Source: Linanthus parryae (taxonomy: Eukaryota > Streptophyta > Magnoliopsida > Ericales > Polemoniaceae). From it: DNA of 64,000 nucleotides. Within the stretch, counting starts at the first letter, position 1, and every line of letters starts with the position of its first letter. The position numbers were made by a program, and so were the translations under genes. Below the pieces are notes generated by a model, which did no database searches, was not told where the DNA came from, and saw only the letters and a program-made list of their open reading frames with translations. The stretch spans positions 20,929,359 to 20,993,358 of the forward strand of contig JALGPY010000008.1 in the NCBI GenBank assembly GCA_023055425.1, given 5' to 3'. Of this stretch, positions 53,990-64,000 are shown in pieces.

Positions 53990-56900
53990 ATGAAGTTCTG
54001 GAGCTGGGTTTTTCTGGGTCTTGTCTGTTTTGCTTCGGTGCTCAAGATTGGAGCTATAGACTTGCACAGGGGTCAACGAACTGAGCGAATCTCAGGTTTG
54101 ATATTTGATAATCTCTCTCGCTTTTTCTGGTGTCCGATGAGGGATAATTTTATGGGTAGTTTCTATTTTTGGTAGATTCAATTAATGGTGTGGTGTGATT
54201 AACTGCTTCCTTAGTTTCAGCTAGCAATTTGTGGAGATAATTTAGGATTTGGATTTGGGGCTACTGATTTGGGCATAAAAAATGGAAAAAAAAAAAAAAA
54301 TCAAAATTAGAAGATTATTGATAACCTTTTGTAAATTGTAAACATTCTATTTTTGTGAAAGAGGGACATTTCTTGGTGAATGAAATTTATTGGGGTTTAT
54401 GTATGATATTCTTATCTATATTCTTGTCAATTGAACCCAACAATCCAATGTCTTGTATACCACATTGCTGATTAGATGAATCTAAATTTGTCTGTGATTA
54501 TAGTCACAGGGTTCTCTTACCTTGCTTGATAAATTATTCAGTAACATTGTATAGACAGAGACTTGTTTCTGTTGAAAACATGCATTTAGTGATGTAGAAC
54601 ATAGGAGTTCTTCTAAGCTAGGCTAGGAGCAAACAAGGGAGGGTATGGTGGACTGGGCTAAAAGAACTCTTGTTAGTGATCATAAGAACAACACAAAGGA
54701 CTAAACTTGCTGATGAAACATTTGTTGTTGAAGTCGTTTGCTTTTACTGTGAAAGATGTGTCATTCAAGCGAGTTTAGTTGTAATGTTCTGATTGTCAAG
54801 CCTCAACCTGGAACTCTCATGTATCTGCGGTCATGGAAACGTCCTGTTTGGCACTAGATAGAATGTACAGGATCTCAAAAGCTTGAAGTAGGGAAAATTG
54901 GTCGCAAGCTTAAATGATTTCTATTTCGAATTGAGAACTAATGAAGTCGTTCTACTAATATAGAGCCGTAGCAAAAGAGGGCAACCTTTGCAGGCTGATA
55001 TAAGTCTCTCTAAGTGTACCAGTTGGTTATTGTCCTGAGCTCAAGGATGAGAATGGGTAATACCCTTCATTGTCCGATTGAACTGCCCATCACGATGGTA
55101 CCATGCCTTCAAAACCTAAATTCACGTGCTGCTGGTTAGGACGGACACGGACCTATGCATTGTCTGGCAGGGGCAGTGGGACCTATGCATTGTTAGGTAT
55201 ATATTGTTAGGTATAAGAGGTTTTATAGATGCCCCATTTGATCAATGTCATCAATTGGTGTTTTGAAGGAATTCAGCTGATTTGATGTAGGGCATAGACC
55301 TATTTTGTTTCTTATGATAATACTTTTTAATAATATCCTTTTCTCGTATGCCAACAAAATTTTCTGGGTCTGTCCCTGCTACTGGTTGTCTTCTGCTGCA
55401 TATTTGCTAGGGGTTTCAGTTGACCCTAACCGAGCATCCCATTATAGTGAATAATAAAACCCTGCATTGAAATTTTGATATCTTAACTAATTCAGCTCTG
55501 ATCTCTTCTTCGGATGTTATCTCTTGCTGTTAAAAGTTGACTGAAGCATGATGTGTCTAATAGTCCTTGAACTGGAACAATTTAGGTAGCGCTGGAGATG
55601 TGTTAGATGATGATCCCGTGGGAAGATTGAAAGTCTTTGTTTATGAGCTTCCAAGTAAATACAACAAGAAGATTCTGCAGAAGGATCCGAGATGCCTCAC
55701 CCACATGTTTGCAGCTGAGATTTATATGCATCGGTTCTTATTATCTAGCCCTGTACGGACTCTCAATCCTGAGGAAGCTGATTGGTTCTATACCCCTGTG
55801 TACACAACTTGTGACCTGACACCAAATGGTCTCCCTCTTCCATTTAAATCACCAAGAATGATGAGGAGTGCAATTCAGCTCATCTCTTCCAACTGGCCTT
55901 ATTGGAATAGAACAGAAGGAGCTGATCACTTCTTCATAACACCTCATGATTTCGGAGCTTGCTTCCATTACCAGGTATATAGTGCAGATATCCATCTTTT
56001 TCTTTATCTACAATTGCCTTAGTATTTACTCCGGTTTTGGGGCAGCCATATATCTGAAATTTGGGCTGTTAAATATGTACATCTCAGCTGATTTATTATT
56101 CTCTGTGAGGGGTCACCAAGCATAAGGTACAGCATTGGCGGACACAGGGAGGGGGCCACGGCCCCTCCAAAGTTGCTTAATTTCGTTTGTAACCCAACGT
56201 AAACGAAATAAGGTGTGTTTGGATGAGCTTAAAAGAGGAGAGTTTATGAGATTATTGGAATGAGTGGCTGAGGTGAGGAGAGATGCATGTACGAGTATTT
56301 TGAGTTGGCCCCCTCTAAATAATAGAGCTAATCAATTTAGTCCTTGCAAATTTTAGAAAACAAGATTAATTTTTCTAAAATTCAAATATAAACTCCTACA
56401 TTTCTATGGATTCAACTTTGACATAAATGGAAAATTGATGCATGTTGTCATTGCAAATATCTATTGATAATTAGTGTCATGTTTACTTCCTAAAAATTAA
56501 TAATGTACTTGTAATATGACTTAATACTATTGCATAAGTGGGACCGCGCTCTACCAAAATTCTGCGTCCCCCACTGAGGTACAGCATGAGACTTGAAACT
56601 TCTCCATACATCTAGGTTTAGGTAGCTTATGAGTAGTATCAGGTTGACGGGTTTCCACAGGATTTGAGTTGTCAAATAATGGTATATACTCGGGTCATTA
56701 TATCCTGGATAATGCCTTCCCTTCATGGCTTTTTCATAATGAGATTGACTGTTCACGGTGAATATTGTGAGAGAAAGAGAAAAATATACCTCGTGATAAA
56801 GTAGCTCATAGAGAAAACATCGAGGGTGTCAATTCTGAATGCCATGGCCACTTTTCGACTTTCAATATTTCTTGTATCTTCCATATGTATCCCTGATCTT

Positions 56901-57943
56901 GTAATCCACTCACCATCATGTACATGCTGTACTGTGTAACTTTCAGCGTTTCTTTTAACTTTAGACTCTAGTCCTGATAGTGTGCTCTAATTACCATCAT
57001 GTAATGCAGGAAGAGAAAGCTATTGAAAGAGGTATTCTCACGTTACTCCGGCGATCTACCTTAGTTCAAACTTTTGGTCAGAGGAATCATGTTTGCTTAA
57101 AGGACGGCTCGATCACAATACCTCCATATGCACCCCCACAGAAAATGCAAGCCCATCTGATCCCACCAGAAACTCCTCGTTCCATTTTCGTTTACTTCCG
57201 TGGTTTGTTTTATGATGTTGGCAATGACCCAGAAGGTGGTTACTATGCAAGGTACATAAACATTCATCCAAGACTAGATTGAAGTTGTTTACTGTGTTTA
57301 ATGAGCCTAAAAATTGCATTAAATTGGTTTAAAATGCCATATGGCAACTTTAATAGGCTTTCCAGCCATTAAGTTAGCTGAAGAAGCATGTCATCTGAAC
57401 GCATCTACAATTCTGTTTTGCTATTGCAGAGGCGCGCGAGCATCAGTGTGGGAGAATTTCAAGGACAATCCTCTATTTGACATATCGACCGAGCACCCCA
57501 CCACATACTACGAAGACATGCAAAGAGCAATTTTCTGTTTGTGCCCACTCGGGTGGGCCCCATGGAGCCCAAGACTGGTTGAAGCCGTGGTGTTTGGCTG
57601 CATCCCAGTCATTATTGCAGATGACATCGTTCTTCCTTTTGCTGATGCAATCCCGTGGGAAGACATCGGAGTCTTTGTTGATGAGAAAGATGTTCCAAAG
57701 CTGGACACCATTCTTACATCAATCCCACCAGAAGTGATATTAAGGAAACAGAGGTTGCTGGCAAATCCTTCAATGAAGCAAGCTATGTTGTTCCCTCAAC
57801 CTGCTCAGTCAGGTGATGCTTTCCATCAAATTCTGAATGGACTTGCCCGTAAACTGCCGCACGATAGGAGCGTTTACTTGAAGGCAGGCGAGAAGGTGTT
57901 GAACTGGACCGCGGGACCAGTCGGCGATCTGAAACCTTGGTAG
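53990..57943 (+). CDS. IRX10: GT47 xylan beta-1,4-xylosyltransferase, IRX10/IRX10L type
   Basis: Four exons with matching phases, 53990-54095, 55586-55974, 57010-57251 and 57430-57943, encode 416 aa, the usual family length. An N-terminal hydrophobic segment of about 22 residues (MKFWSWVFLGLVCFASVL) is a signal peptide or anchor for the Golgi. The exostosin (GT47) domain fills the rest: DPVGRLKVFVYELPSKYNKK, YMHRFLLSSPVRTLNPEEAD, NRTEGADHFF, QRNHVCLKDGSITIP, FCLCPLGWAPWSPRLVEAV and the conserved end NWTAGPVGDLKPW. In Arabidopsis IRX10 and IRX10L extend the xylan backbone from UDP-xylose with IRX9 and IRX14. This copy is nearly identical to IRX10L in my memory of the family, and the two paralogues cannot be told apart here. 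No lesion is seen. Intron 2 (55975-57009) holds a hAT insertion, intron 1 is 1490 bp. Confidence 0.96.
56133..56576. mobile_element. hAT MITE, 444 bp, in IRX10 intron 2
   Basis: The ends CATTGGCGGACACAG and, in reverse, CAGTGGGGGACGCAG are flanked by a perfect 8-bp duplication AGGTACAG (56125-56132 and 56577-56584). The termini are related to the 1187-bp element at 5608-6794. It lies over 150 bp from the nearest splice site. Confidence 0.92.
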
Positions 57944-58539
57944 CTGCCTCCAGCAGACTCATGACCCTGAAGGCCTGAAGTCCCTCACCCTTTAGTCGCT
58001 GAAGGCGTTTGGCAATTTCACTGGGTGTTATAACCATTCTTTTTGCAAAAATGTAGTACTTGATACATGCTCCTTTTGTGGCAGTTGTAGCTTCTTTTTA
58101 GTGTTGATGATCATATGTTTGTTTGTTGTACCTCACTTGAGGATTGTAGCTTGAACTGCTATGTCAAGGTTGGTATTCTACTACTAGATCAATGAACTAA
58201 AAGGTTTAATCTTTTGGATGGCTCTTTTGGTCCTGCCGTGCAAGTACTTGCATATCCTGTGAAGTTCTGGGTTTCATAGTATTCTTGTTGGACAGGTGAA
58301 GAACCTTGTCTTGTTGGTTGCTTGATCATAGAGTTCAACAAAATCTGGTGGATTGGTAATGCATATAAGAGCTGTTTTCTTCCATTAATTCTCACAGCAT
58401 TTAGAAGCACGCACATAAGCCCATCAACAATCTCACAGCATTTCCTATCACATATGCAATCAACAAAAGAACAGAAAGGCTTTAGGTTTTACCAATCACA
58501 CACATATTGGATGAAAAGGAGTTGGGCTAAAAATCCTAC
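57944..58539 (+). other. 3' region of the IRX10 gene
   Basis: AT-rich sequence after the stop, probably the 3' UTR up to about 58200. No canonical AATAAA was fixed and no other gene is supported. Confidence 0.4.
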
Positions 58540-58661
58540 TCTAGCCTACAACTACCAGGTTCAAACTGGAAACTTCATGCAGTGGGCTTTGAGTGCTTTA
58601 CCACTGAGATAGCACTCATGGTGTGGGCTCTGAGTGCTTTACCACTGAGATAGCACTCATG
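58540..58661 (-). repeat. tRNA-like sequence with a 41-bp tandem duplication
   Basis: On the minus strand an A-box-like CTATCTCAGTGGTAAAGCAC is followed 35-40 bases later by a B-box-like AGTTTGAACCTGG (58555-58567), as in a tRNA-derived SINE. The A-box part is duplicated with a period of 41 (gagtg at 58591 and 58632). The cloverleaf is incomplete, so it is not scored as a tRNA gene. Confidence 0.55.
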
Positions 58662-59024
58662 GTGTCAAGAGGGCCGGCCCGCGGGCAAAACTGGCTCAGC
58701 CCAGCCCCGCCCCCTGACCACCAACCCGCCCCCATATCGGGGCCCTACCACCCTCGGCCCAGACTGCCCCCTACAAAGTAGCCCGGCCCTGAAACCGGTT
58801 TGGGTCGTGTTTAGGCCCCAGTGGCCCGGCCCGGCCACCTCCAAGCAAAAGCCCTTTCTGGTTCAACTCAGCCCCCTCCGGTCCGGGCCGGCTCCCCAAA
58901 AAACCCTCCAATTGACAATTTTAATCCGGACCTGCCCCTCCCGACCCCCGAACCCAAGGGCTTGTAGCCCCTAAATAGTCCGGATCACTTTCCTCCCCAA
59001 CAGCCCGGCCCGGACCTTTGACAC
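58662..59024. mobile_element. GC-rich hAT-like element
   Basis: It begins GTGTCAAGAGGGCCGGCCCG and ends, in reverse, GTGTCAAAGGTCCGGGCCGG. The interior is strikingly rich in GGCCC/CCGG words, unlike the AT-rich surroundings. The termini recall hAT elements starting with GTGTCAAA-type ends. An adjacent target duplication is not clear; TTGAGATAGCAC follows the right end and a similar word precedes the left end by some bases. Confidence 0.6.
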
Positions 59025-59303
59025 CTTGAGATAGCACCCCCATTAGCAAGAAAGCATAGAAATTTGGAAGAAGCAAATGTACACCATATTATAAATTTCC
59101 ACATTAACCTAGTCGAACACACTAAACCGAAAGGTTTATGTACAAATATCAAGCAAATTCAATTTATTCCTTTATTGAATTGCCTGTTCTGAATGTCGCA
59201 TCATAGTACTAGCAAGTCTGTTTTGTAGCATATACAACTGAATGGTTACGAAAAACTAGTAGACGTTGGATTTATAAGTCATGTCTCTGCACAGCAAGGG
59301 TCG
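59025..59303. other. Intergenic space between IRX10 and CRL 3' ends
   Basis: The two genes are convergent. This AT-rich stretch probably includes the CRL 3' UTR. Nothing else was seen. Confidence 0.4.
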
Positions 59304-62182
59304 TCAGTCTTGGATAACAAACGAGCCCTCTATCCTTTTCTCCGTCGATTGTGGAGGAAAATTGAAGGGAGAATACATGTCGACAAAACTTGAAGCTGGC
59401 GCAGGCTTGAATTCATATGCACCTCCTTTCACTCCCCAAACCTGTAACCAAACAGAAACATTGTCATCAGAAGACTATTCACATCACTGAATGATCAATG
59501 AAAGCAAGCACAGATGAATATAAAAGCCCCCAGAAAACTGACTTGGTTTCCTTCATCGTCGAATCCACGATCCCAAGTGTGTATTTCATTGTTCTTCAAG
59601 ACAGCAAGTTCCGAGGTACAATATGCTGCCCCATTCTGTCATAGTAGCATCAAAATAAGATAACAACAGGTTATGTTTCAGCATTAGATTTACAAGATAA
59701 ACCATTAGTGCTTCTTTATAGGTAAGAAAAGGGCCAAGAAAATGGTAAAGGCAGAACAAAGAGAACACAAGGATGATAAAGTCAATACCCAAGGATTAGG
59801 AAATCCATCTGGCGGAGTCGAACCTTCATATAAGCATGATTTTCCACGATCACAACGCTTGAGATGGATTGTAGTTAGATGTTCTGCAATATCCTACATG
59901 GATAAGTAATTCAGAGTGAGGTCAATTTCCTAAGGCATAAAAATATATCAATGTTTAAAATAGTAATGGGCGGATGATCAGGTAAACTTTGCCTTCCAAG
60001 TATGACCTAAGGTCACCCTGGTAACAGACCAGGTATGACAAAGGAGACACTGCAAATCCCCAATAGAATGGAGGGATAACCTATCTCTTATGTACAAGTG
60101 ATAGCCTTGGAGCCAGTCTCATGGACAAAAGTTTTTCTTCATACACGACTGTAATTTGCCAGACTGTGAAATTCAATCTCTTTATTCGGAAAGAAAAGAT
60201 ATCTTGAAAATGCTGTACAAATTTTTTATGCTAGATGCCATATTTCCAAAGTAATTATCAAACCAAAACACAGGCAGAAGAAAAATCACACATTTAGCTT
60301 TGGGAACTAAAACTGTTGTTATAAGTCAAATACCCCAATAACTTCTTCTGGCTGAGGTCGTTGATCCCTTGAGCGATCGCAGAAGTTTTTGTACTCTTCT
60401 GCATCTCTTATGGCATATGTACTCAGCTGCACAATGATTACAAGTGAGAAACAATAGACGTTAGGAGACTCCCGAAATCAGAAGTATATACGAGATTCAT
60501 GTGCGTTAGTGACAAAGAGATGAACTTTCTAGCACTAACATGCAGATTAAGGGGAAGGAGAAAGTAAGGCAGATACTGATCAGTTTCTACAATCATAAGA
60601 ACCAGTAGTTTACACGAAGAACACAAAGTTGATTCAGTATTAAATGTGACTTCACGGTAACTACCTTCATAAATCTTTCCATTTTTTACCCATTATTTAT
60701 ATGATTAGATCTGTCATAGCTTACATTACTATTGTGGGATAATAATCGACGATTAGAAGGTAGTTAAAGAAAGCATTTCAAGTCCTAGAGCATTTTCTCC
60801 TAAGTAGAAAGCATCCATGCAAAGCAAAGCGACCAATAATAATAATAACTGAACAGAATATCAATCAACATTTTAAACCAGATGTATCTCTCTTTCCATG
60901 GACTTCTCGTGTCCCCCTATCCAGATTACTATTACTATATTACTTGGCAAAATAAAATTGGCTCAGCAGCAACTTTGAAGAAGAATTAACTTGAACAACA
61001 GTAAAATAAGCTTTGAACCACACCTCAACATCACATTTCATCTCCTTGGGACAAGGCTTCACCATGAAAAATCTCTGCAACAGGATAGAGAAAATATCAA
61101 AAATAATATAGGATATGATAAGGATGGTCACGTAAAGCACACTACTGTTTTCTCGTGTAGTTTCATCAGGTGGAGACCTTAAAACTGGATTAAAATTATC
61201 AGGACTACCACTTCTAAACAAAAATAAACAGGTGATAATCCGTAGTGGATTCCTTGGGTGATTTCCCACCACCTAATAAAGAGGGAAATCTGCAAGCCAA
61301 CGTGTTCAAGTAACTTTGTACAGCACACTGCGTCGACTAATTCTCCCTCCCAAACTTCAAATATACTAACTTACCACAACACATATTCAAGTAACTTCAT
61401 CGTCAGCAACCCCCAGTTACATGTAACTCATCTCCCACCACCATTCTGTATTGAAAAATGGTAAGTCACTAACTCTTCTAGTTCTAGCACAGCCGCTTTC
61501 GATATTTATGTCACCACTGGCTAAATTATAGCATTCTTACGCTACGGTTGATTATAATATTTTGGTTCAGAAATTTATTGCTACAGTAATTGTCAAGCCA
61601 ACTATGGAAGAAGATTGTGAATCTCCCAGCACCTACCATTCTTCAGTACGTTTAGCCTTTCTAGATTATTGAGTTAGTGACTAGAACTAACTTTAATTCA
61701 ACAATTGTTAGTGACTAGAACTAAATGGAGACCAAAATGGGAGCTCAGTAGAGACCAATTGTTGAAGAGCTCAGTAGAGACCAACAAGCAGAGTTAGTGA
61801 CTAGAACTAACTTTAATTCAACAATTGGTCTTCAAACTAATACTAAAACAGCTTTCTCGATTTCCACTAACAAAAATTACTCATTCCTCGGGTTTAAAGG
61901 AGCAACTCTTCAAGTAAATAACACGGAGGTTATGCGTTCTAAAAAGTCTTGTCAGGTTAAAGTTTCAAGACAATTAAATTGGTCAGAGTAGTACCTGACG
62001 GAAAGGCTTGTGCCGTGTTCTCCAAAATGCCTGCCAATACCACAAAAGATATGCTTAATGAAATAACTTGACTGCAAAAAAAACCTAGGAGATAAACTAG
62101 ATGGATAGACGAGGAACTAACTTGTTCAACATATAAAACCTTTGAACCATCCACCATTTCCGCAGCAGGGCATGCTAACCAT
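59304..62182 (-). CDS. CRL: CRL-type CpcT/CpeT-family plastid protein (C-terminal part)
   Basis: Seven minus-strand exons join in phase: 62182-62122, 62030-61995, 61074-61024, 60426-60334, 59893-59789, 59635-59543 and 59441-59304. The protein reads CPAAEMVDGSKVLYVEQ, AFWRTRHKPFRQ, RFFMVKPCPKEMKCDVE, LSTYAIRDAEEYKNFCDR, DIAEHLTTIHLKRCDRGKSC, NGAAYCTSELAVLKNNEIHT and VWGVKGGAYEFKP, ending GSFVIQD. This matches CRUMPLED LEAF, called chromophore lyase CRL by homology to cyanobacterial CpcT/CpeT. In Arabidopsis CRL is a plastid outer-envelope protein needed for normal plastid division and cell differentiation; lyase activity in plants is not shown. The first coding exon here starts in phase with one base of a split Arg codon. 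The N-terminal portion of roughly 80-90 aa with its membrane segment is not found up to 64000 and must lie outside the window or be lost. Confidence 0.93.
61671..61827. repeat. 37-bp direct repeat, 120 bp apart, in a CRL intron
   Basis: GAGTTAGTGACTAGAACTAA and the next 17 bases occur identically at 61671-61707 and 61791-61827. Between them are two diverged GAGCTCAGTAGAGACCAA units. A related GGGAGCTCAGTAGA word recurs at 63533. Confidence 0.9.
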
Positions 62183-62282
62183 CTACAAATATGAAATACA
62201 TCGTTGAGTTCACTCTTCAAAAAGAGCATTTTAAGACATTCGCTAGCAATTTTCAGACGCACACATTGTTCTCCAGGAGTCA

Positions 62283-62801
62283 TCTATACTAATATATAAA
62301 GCCAACACCCATTCGGGTGAAATCAAAAAGTGAAGCCCGTCATACTTTTATACTTCCTATAATGTCCTCATAAAAAATGTAAATTTGTAGTTTACACAAC
62401 CATTACTATAAGTTATCACAAGGATTAATTCGTCTGACAATATAACTTCCCATTACCCCCCTCATCCCCACGATTGCCCCCACTACGACCTCCAGTATCA
62501 CCAACCTGCCTCAGCTATAAAAATGCGTCCAGAAGCCTGAATTACTAATACTTTCAATTGGTTTGTACTTAATTTGTCTGAAGGCTTTGTTGCCGCAAAC
62601 CGAAGCAGTGGCGAGGTAGTATGAAATGCTTGGCTGAACCATGCCATTTGCTACCTTTGTTTGTACCATGTACCATGAGTGTTCTATTCCATGATTTTCG
62701 TATTATAACAGCCTATCGCTAGACTTTTTTGTAAGTTTTTTTTCCATCCACTACCTTGATTTATTAATGGCAGACGCATAGCGGGTGCCAAATTTGCTAG
62801 T
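62283..62801 (+). mobile_element. Helitron-like element, 519 bp, in the CRL gene
   Basis: It starts TCTATACTAATATATAAAG after an A, a very common plant Helitron 5' end. It ends GACGCATAGCGGGTGCC, a worn hairpin, followed after eight bases by CTAGT. The base after CTAGT is A, not T. It lies about 100 bp upstream (minus sense) of the first CRL exon in the window, thus in an intron. Confidence 0.72.
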
Positions 62802-62833
62802 AAGAGATTATACAAGCTGAGTGTGCTTACGGC

Positions 62834-63373
62834 CTATGTAGCACAGGTGTGGGTGCGGTGCGGGTGCGGGTACGGGAACTAGGTGCGGGTTCGGAAAATT
62901 CCCGAAATTTGAGGGTGCGGGTGCGGCGGGGGTGCGGTGACTTTATTTATATTTTTATGTTATATTATTTGTGATACCATTATTATTATTATTGTATAAA
63001 TAATAATTATAGCGATCCCAATTATAATCAAACAGAAATTCATACACAAATTCGAAGATACACAGGTTTTGTATCAACAATATAATCTCTTCGTGTCATT
63101 GTTTGTATTTGTGGAGAGACGAGTAATCTTAGAGATTGTTTGTATTTGTGGAGAGACGAGTAATCTTAGAGTTAGAGATGTCCACACAGATTCACGTTTT
63201 TTTGTTAAATTGTAGTTGTATTTTAGAGGACCACTCAACTAACACTTTCAAAGTGACCCTGAATTCTCTCCAAAGCACCCGCCAAGCACCTACGAAGCAC
63301 CCAAGCACCCACGAAGCACCCTGAAGCACCCGGTGCGGGTGCGTCGCCTTTCAGAAGCACCCGTGCTACATAG
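62834..63373. mobile_element. hAT MITE, 540 bp, GTGCGGGTGC-rich
   Basis: The ends CTATGTAGCACAGGTG and CACCCGTGCTACATAG (one mismatch) are flanked by a perfect 8-bp duplication CTTACGGC (62826-62833 and 63374-63381). GGTGCGGGTGCGG words occur at the left and their complements (AAGCACCC) at the right. It contains a perfect 37-bp tandem duplication (63098-63134 and 63135-63171, TTTGTATTTGTGGAGAGACG). Confidence 0.93.
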
Positions 63374-63381
63374 CTTACGGC

Positions 63382-64000
63382 ACTTCAATAACACAAGTAA
63401 ACATGAATGGCAAGTGAACAAATCAGGGATTTGAAACTAACATTAATGATGAGCAGGAAGATGTTGAGGATATTCAGAAAACAGTAAGCTTGTGATACCA
63501 CAGAGCAACACAATTAGATATAGAGACCAAAAGGGAGCTCAGTAGAATTGTGCTTTTATGGCACGTTTGGTTTTCCGGACTATCCGGATAGGACTGGACT
63601 GAATATTCCGGATAGAATTGGATTCAATCATCTGAGCTATAATCAATAATATGTTTGGTTTCGTGTAGTATTAATTCAACATTAAGACAGAAATAGTCCA
63701 ATCCAGCTAATACCCTCATGTGAGAGGGTACTAATTTGGGGTATTAAACACCATCTTTTCACTATCTAATACCGATATTAAAATTAGTCCACCACAACCA
63801 AACACATTTATAACTAATATGTTGACTATATTTAGTCCAATCCTAGTCAATACTGCTAATCCTAAAATCTAATCCCACCATGTAGGTGGGATTGAATATT
63901 ATAGTCTTAATACCCCTATGTATACTGGTGCAAACAAACATGTTACATAATCCTCCCTATACAATTAATACTCCCTTAATATCAATACACCCTATAATAT
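63382..64000. other. CRL upstream intron sequence with a MITE-like repeat running off the edge
   Basis: From about 63558, GGCACGTTTGGTTTTCCGGAC is the type of terminus seen in many plant MITEs, and inverted GTTTGGTT/AACCAAAC words occur at 63655 and 63797. No right end is present before 64000, so the element cannot be closed. No N-terminal CRL exon was recognised. Confidence 0.4.

Noticed and set aside
1..64000. CRISPR array, bacterial operon or organelle DNA
   Set aside because: No spaced direct repeats of that kind, and spliced genes with plant families throughout; nothing suggests prokaryotic or organellar origin.

Overview
The window is nuclear DNA of a flowering plant, most likely a eudicot. 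It is AT-rich with sparse, intron-bearing genes, and most of the sequence is transposable elements at different stages of decay. The species cannot be told from the sequence. Three host genes can be modelled with consistent splice phases: an F-box/LRR/FBD gene on the minus strand (9.8-12.5 kb), a complete GT47 xylan xylosyltransferase of the IRX10 group on the plus strand (54.0-57.9 kb), and the C-terminal seven exons of a CRL-type CpcT/CpeT-family plastid protein on the minus strand (59.3-62.2 kb), whose first exon(s) lie beyond the right edge. A coiled-coil ORF at 245-781 may be a fourth gene. These genes show no sign of working together; they are neighbours in a repeat-rich region.

0-14 kb: coiled-coil ORF, then a diverged segmental duplication (about 0.84-1.5 kb against 5.3-8.2 kb). 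The second copy carries two hAT insertions with 8-bp target-site duplications (TSDs). A 1.8-kb long-TIR element lies between the copies. The F-box gene follows, with a Helitron in its second intron, then a small foldback element.

14-29 kb: a second member of the long-TIR family with a hAT MITE nested in it; an Hsp70/BiP gene fragment; a degraded Ty1-copia element; a Ty3-gypsy chromodomain remnant with its LTR; LINE fragments; two tRNA-derived SINE copies; Stowaway-like MITEs; a broken coiled-coil ORF; and a second Helitron of the same family as the first.

29.4-43.4 kb: one full-length Ty3-gypsy element of the Athila type on the minus strand. It has 1563/1564-bp LTRs (13 substitutions and one indel by eye), a 5-bp TSD, a tRNA-Asp primer site, gag, pol and a third ORF. 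The coding part carries four stops and one frameshift, so it is recent but not autonomous. Its LTRs hold arrays of a GTCTTCGTACGAAGAC-like palindrome, and a third, diverged array sits inside the element.

44.9-52.0 kb: the most unusual unit, a 7045-bp Mutator-like element (MULE) with a perfect 9-bp TSD and recognisable TIRs. It carries a FAR1-type transposase on the minus strand, broken by three stops and with a Glu where the first catalytic Asp is expected. It also carries a divergently transcribed seven-exon C48 (Ulp1-like) peptidase gene that is open from exon 2 to the stop with its His-Asp-Cys residues present, and a small zf-GRF plus transmembrane ORF. A GATAAAAAT-type motif recurs at both ends and inside.

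52-64 kb: two Stowaway MITEs, the IRX10 gene with a hAT insertion in intron 2, a tRNA-like duplicated repeat, a GC-rich hAT-like element, and CRL, whose upstream intron sequence contains a Helitron, a 540-bp hAT MITE and a further repeat running off the edge.
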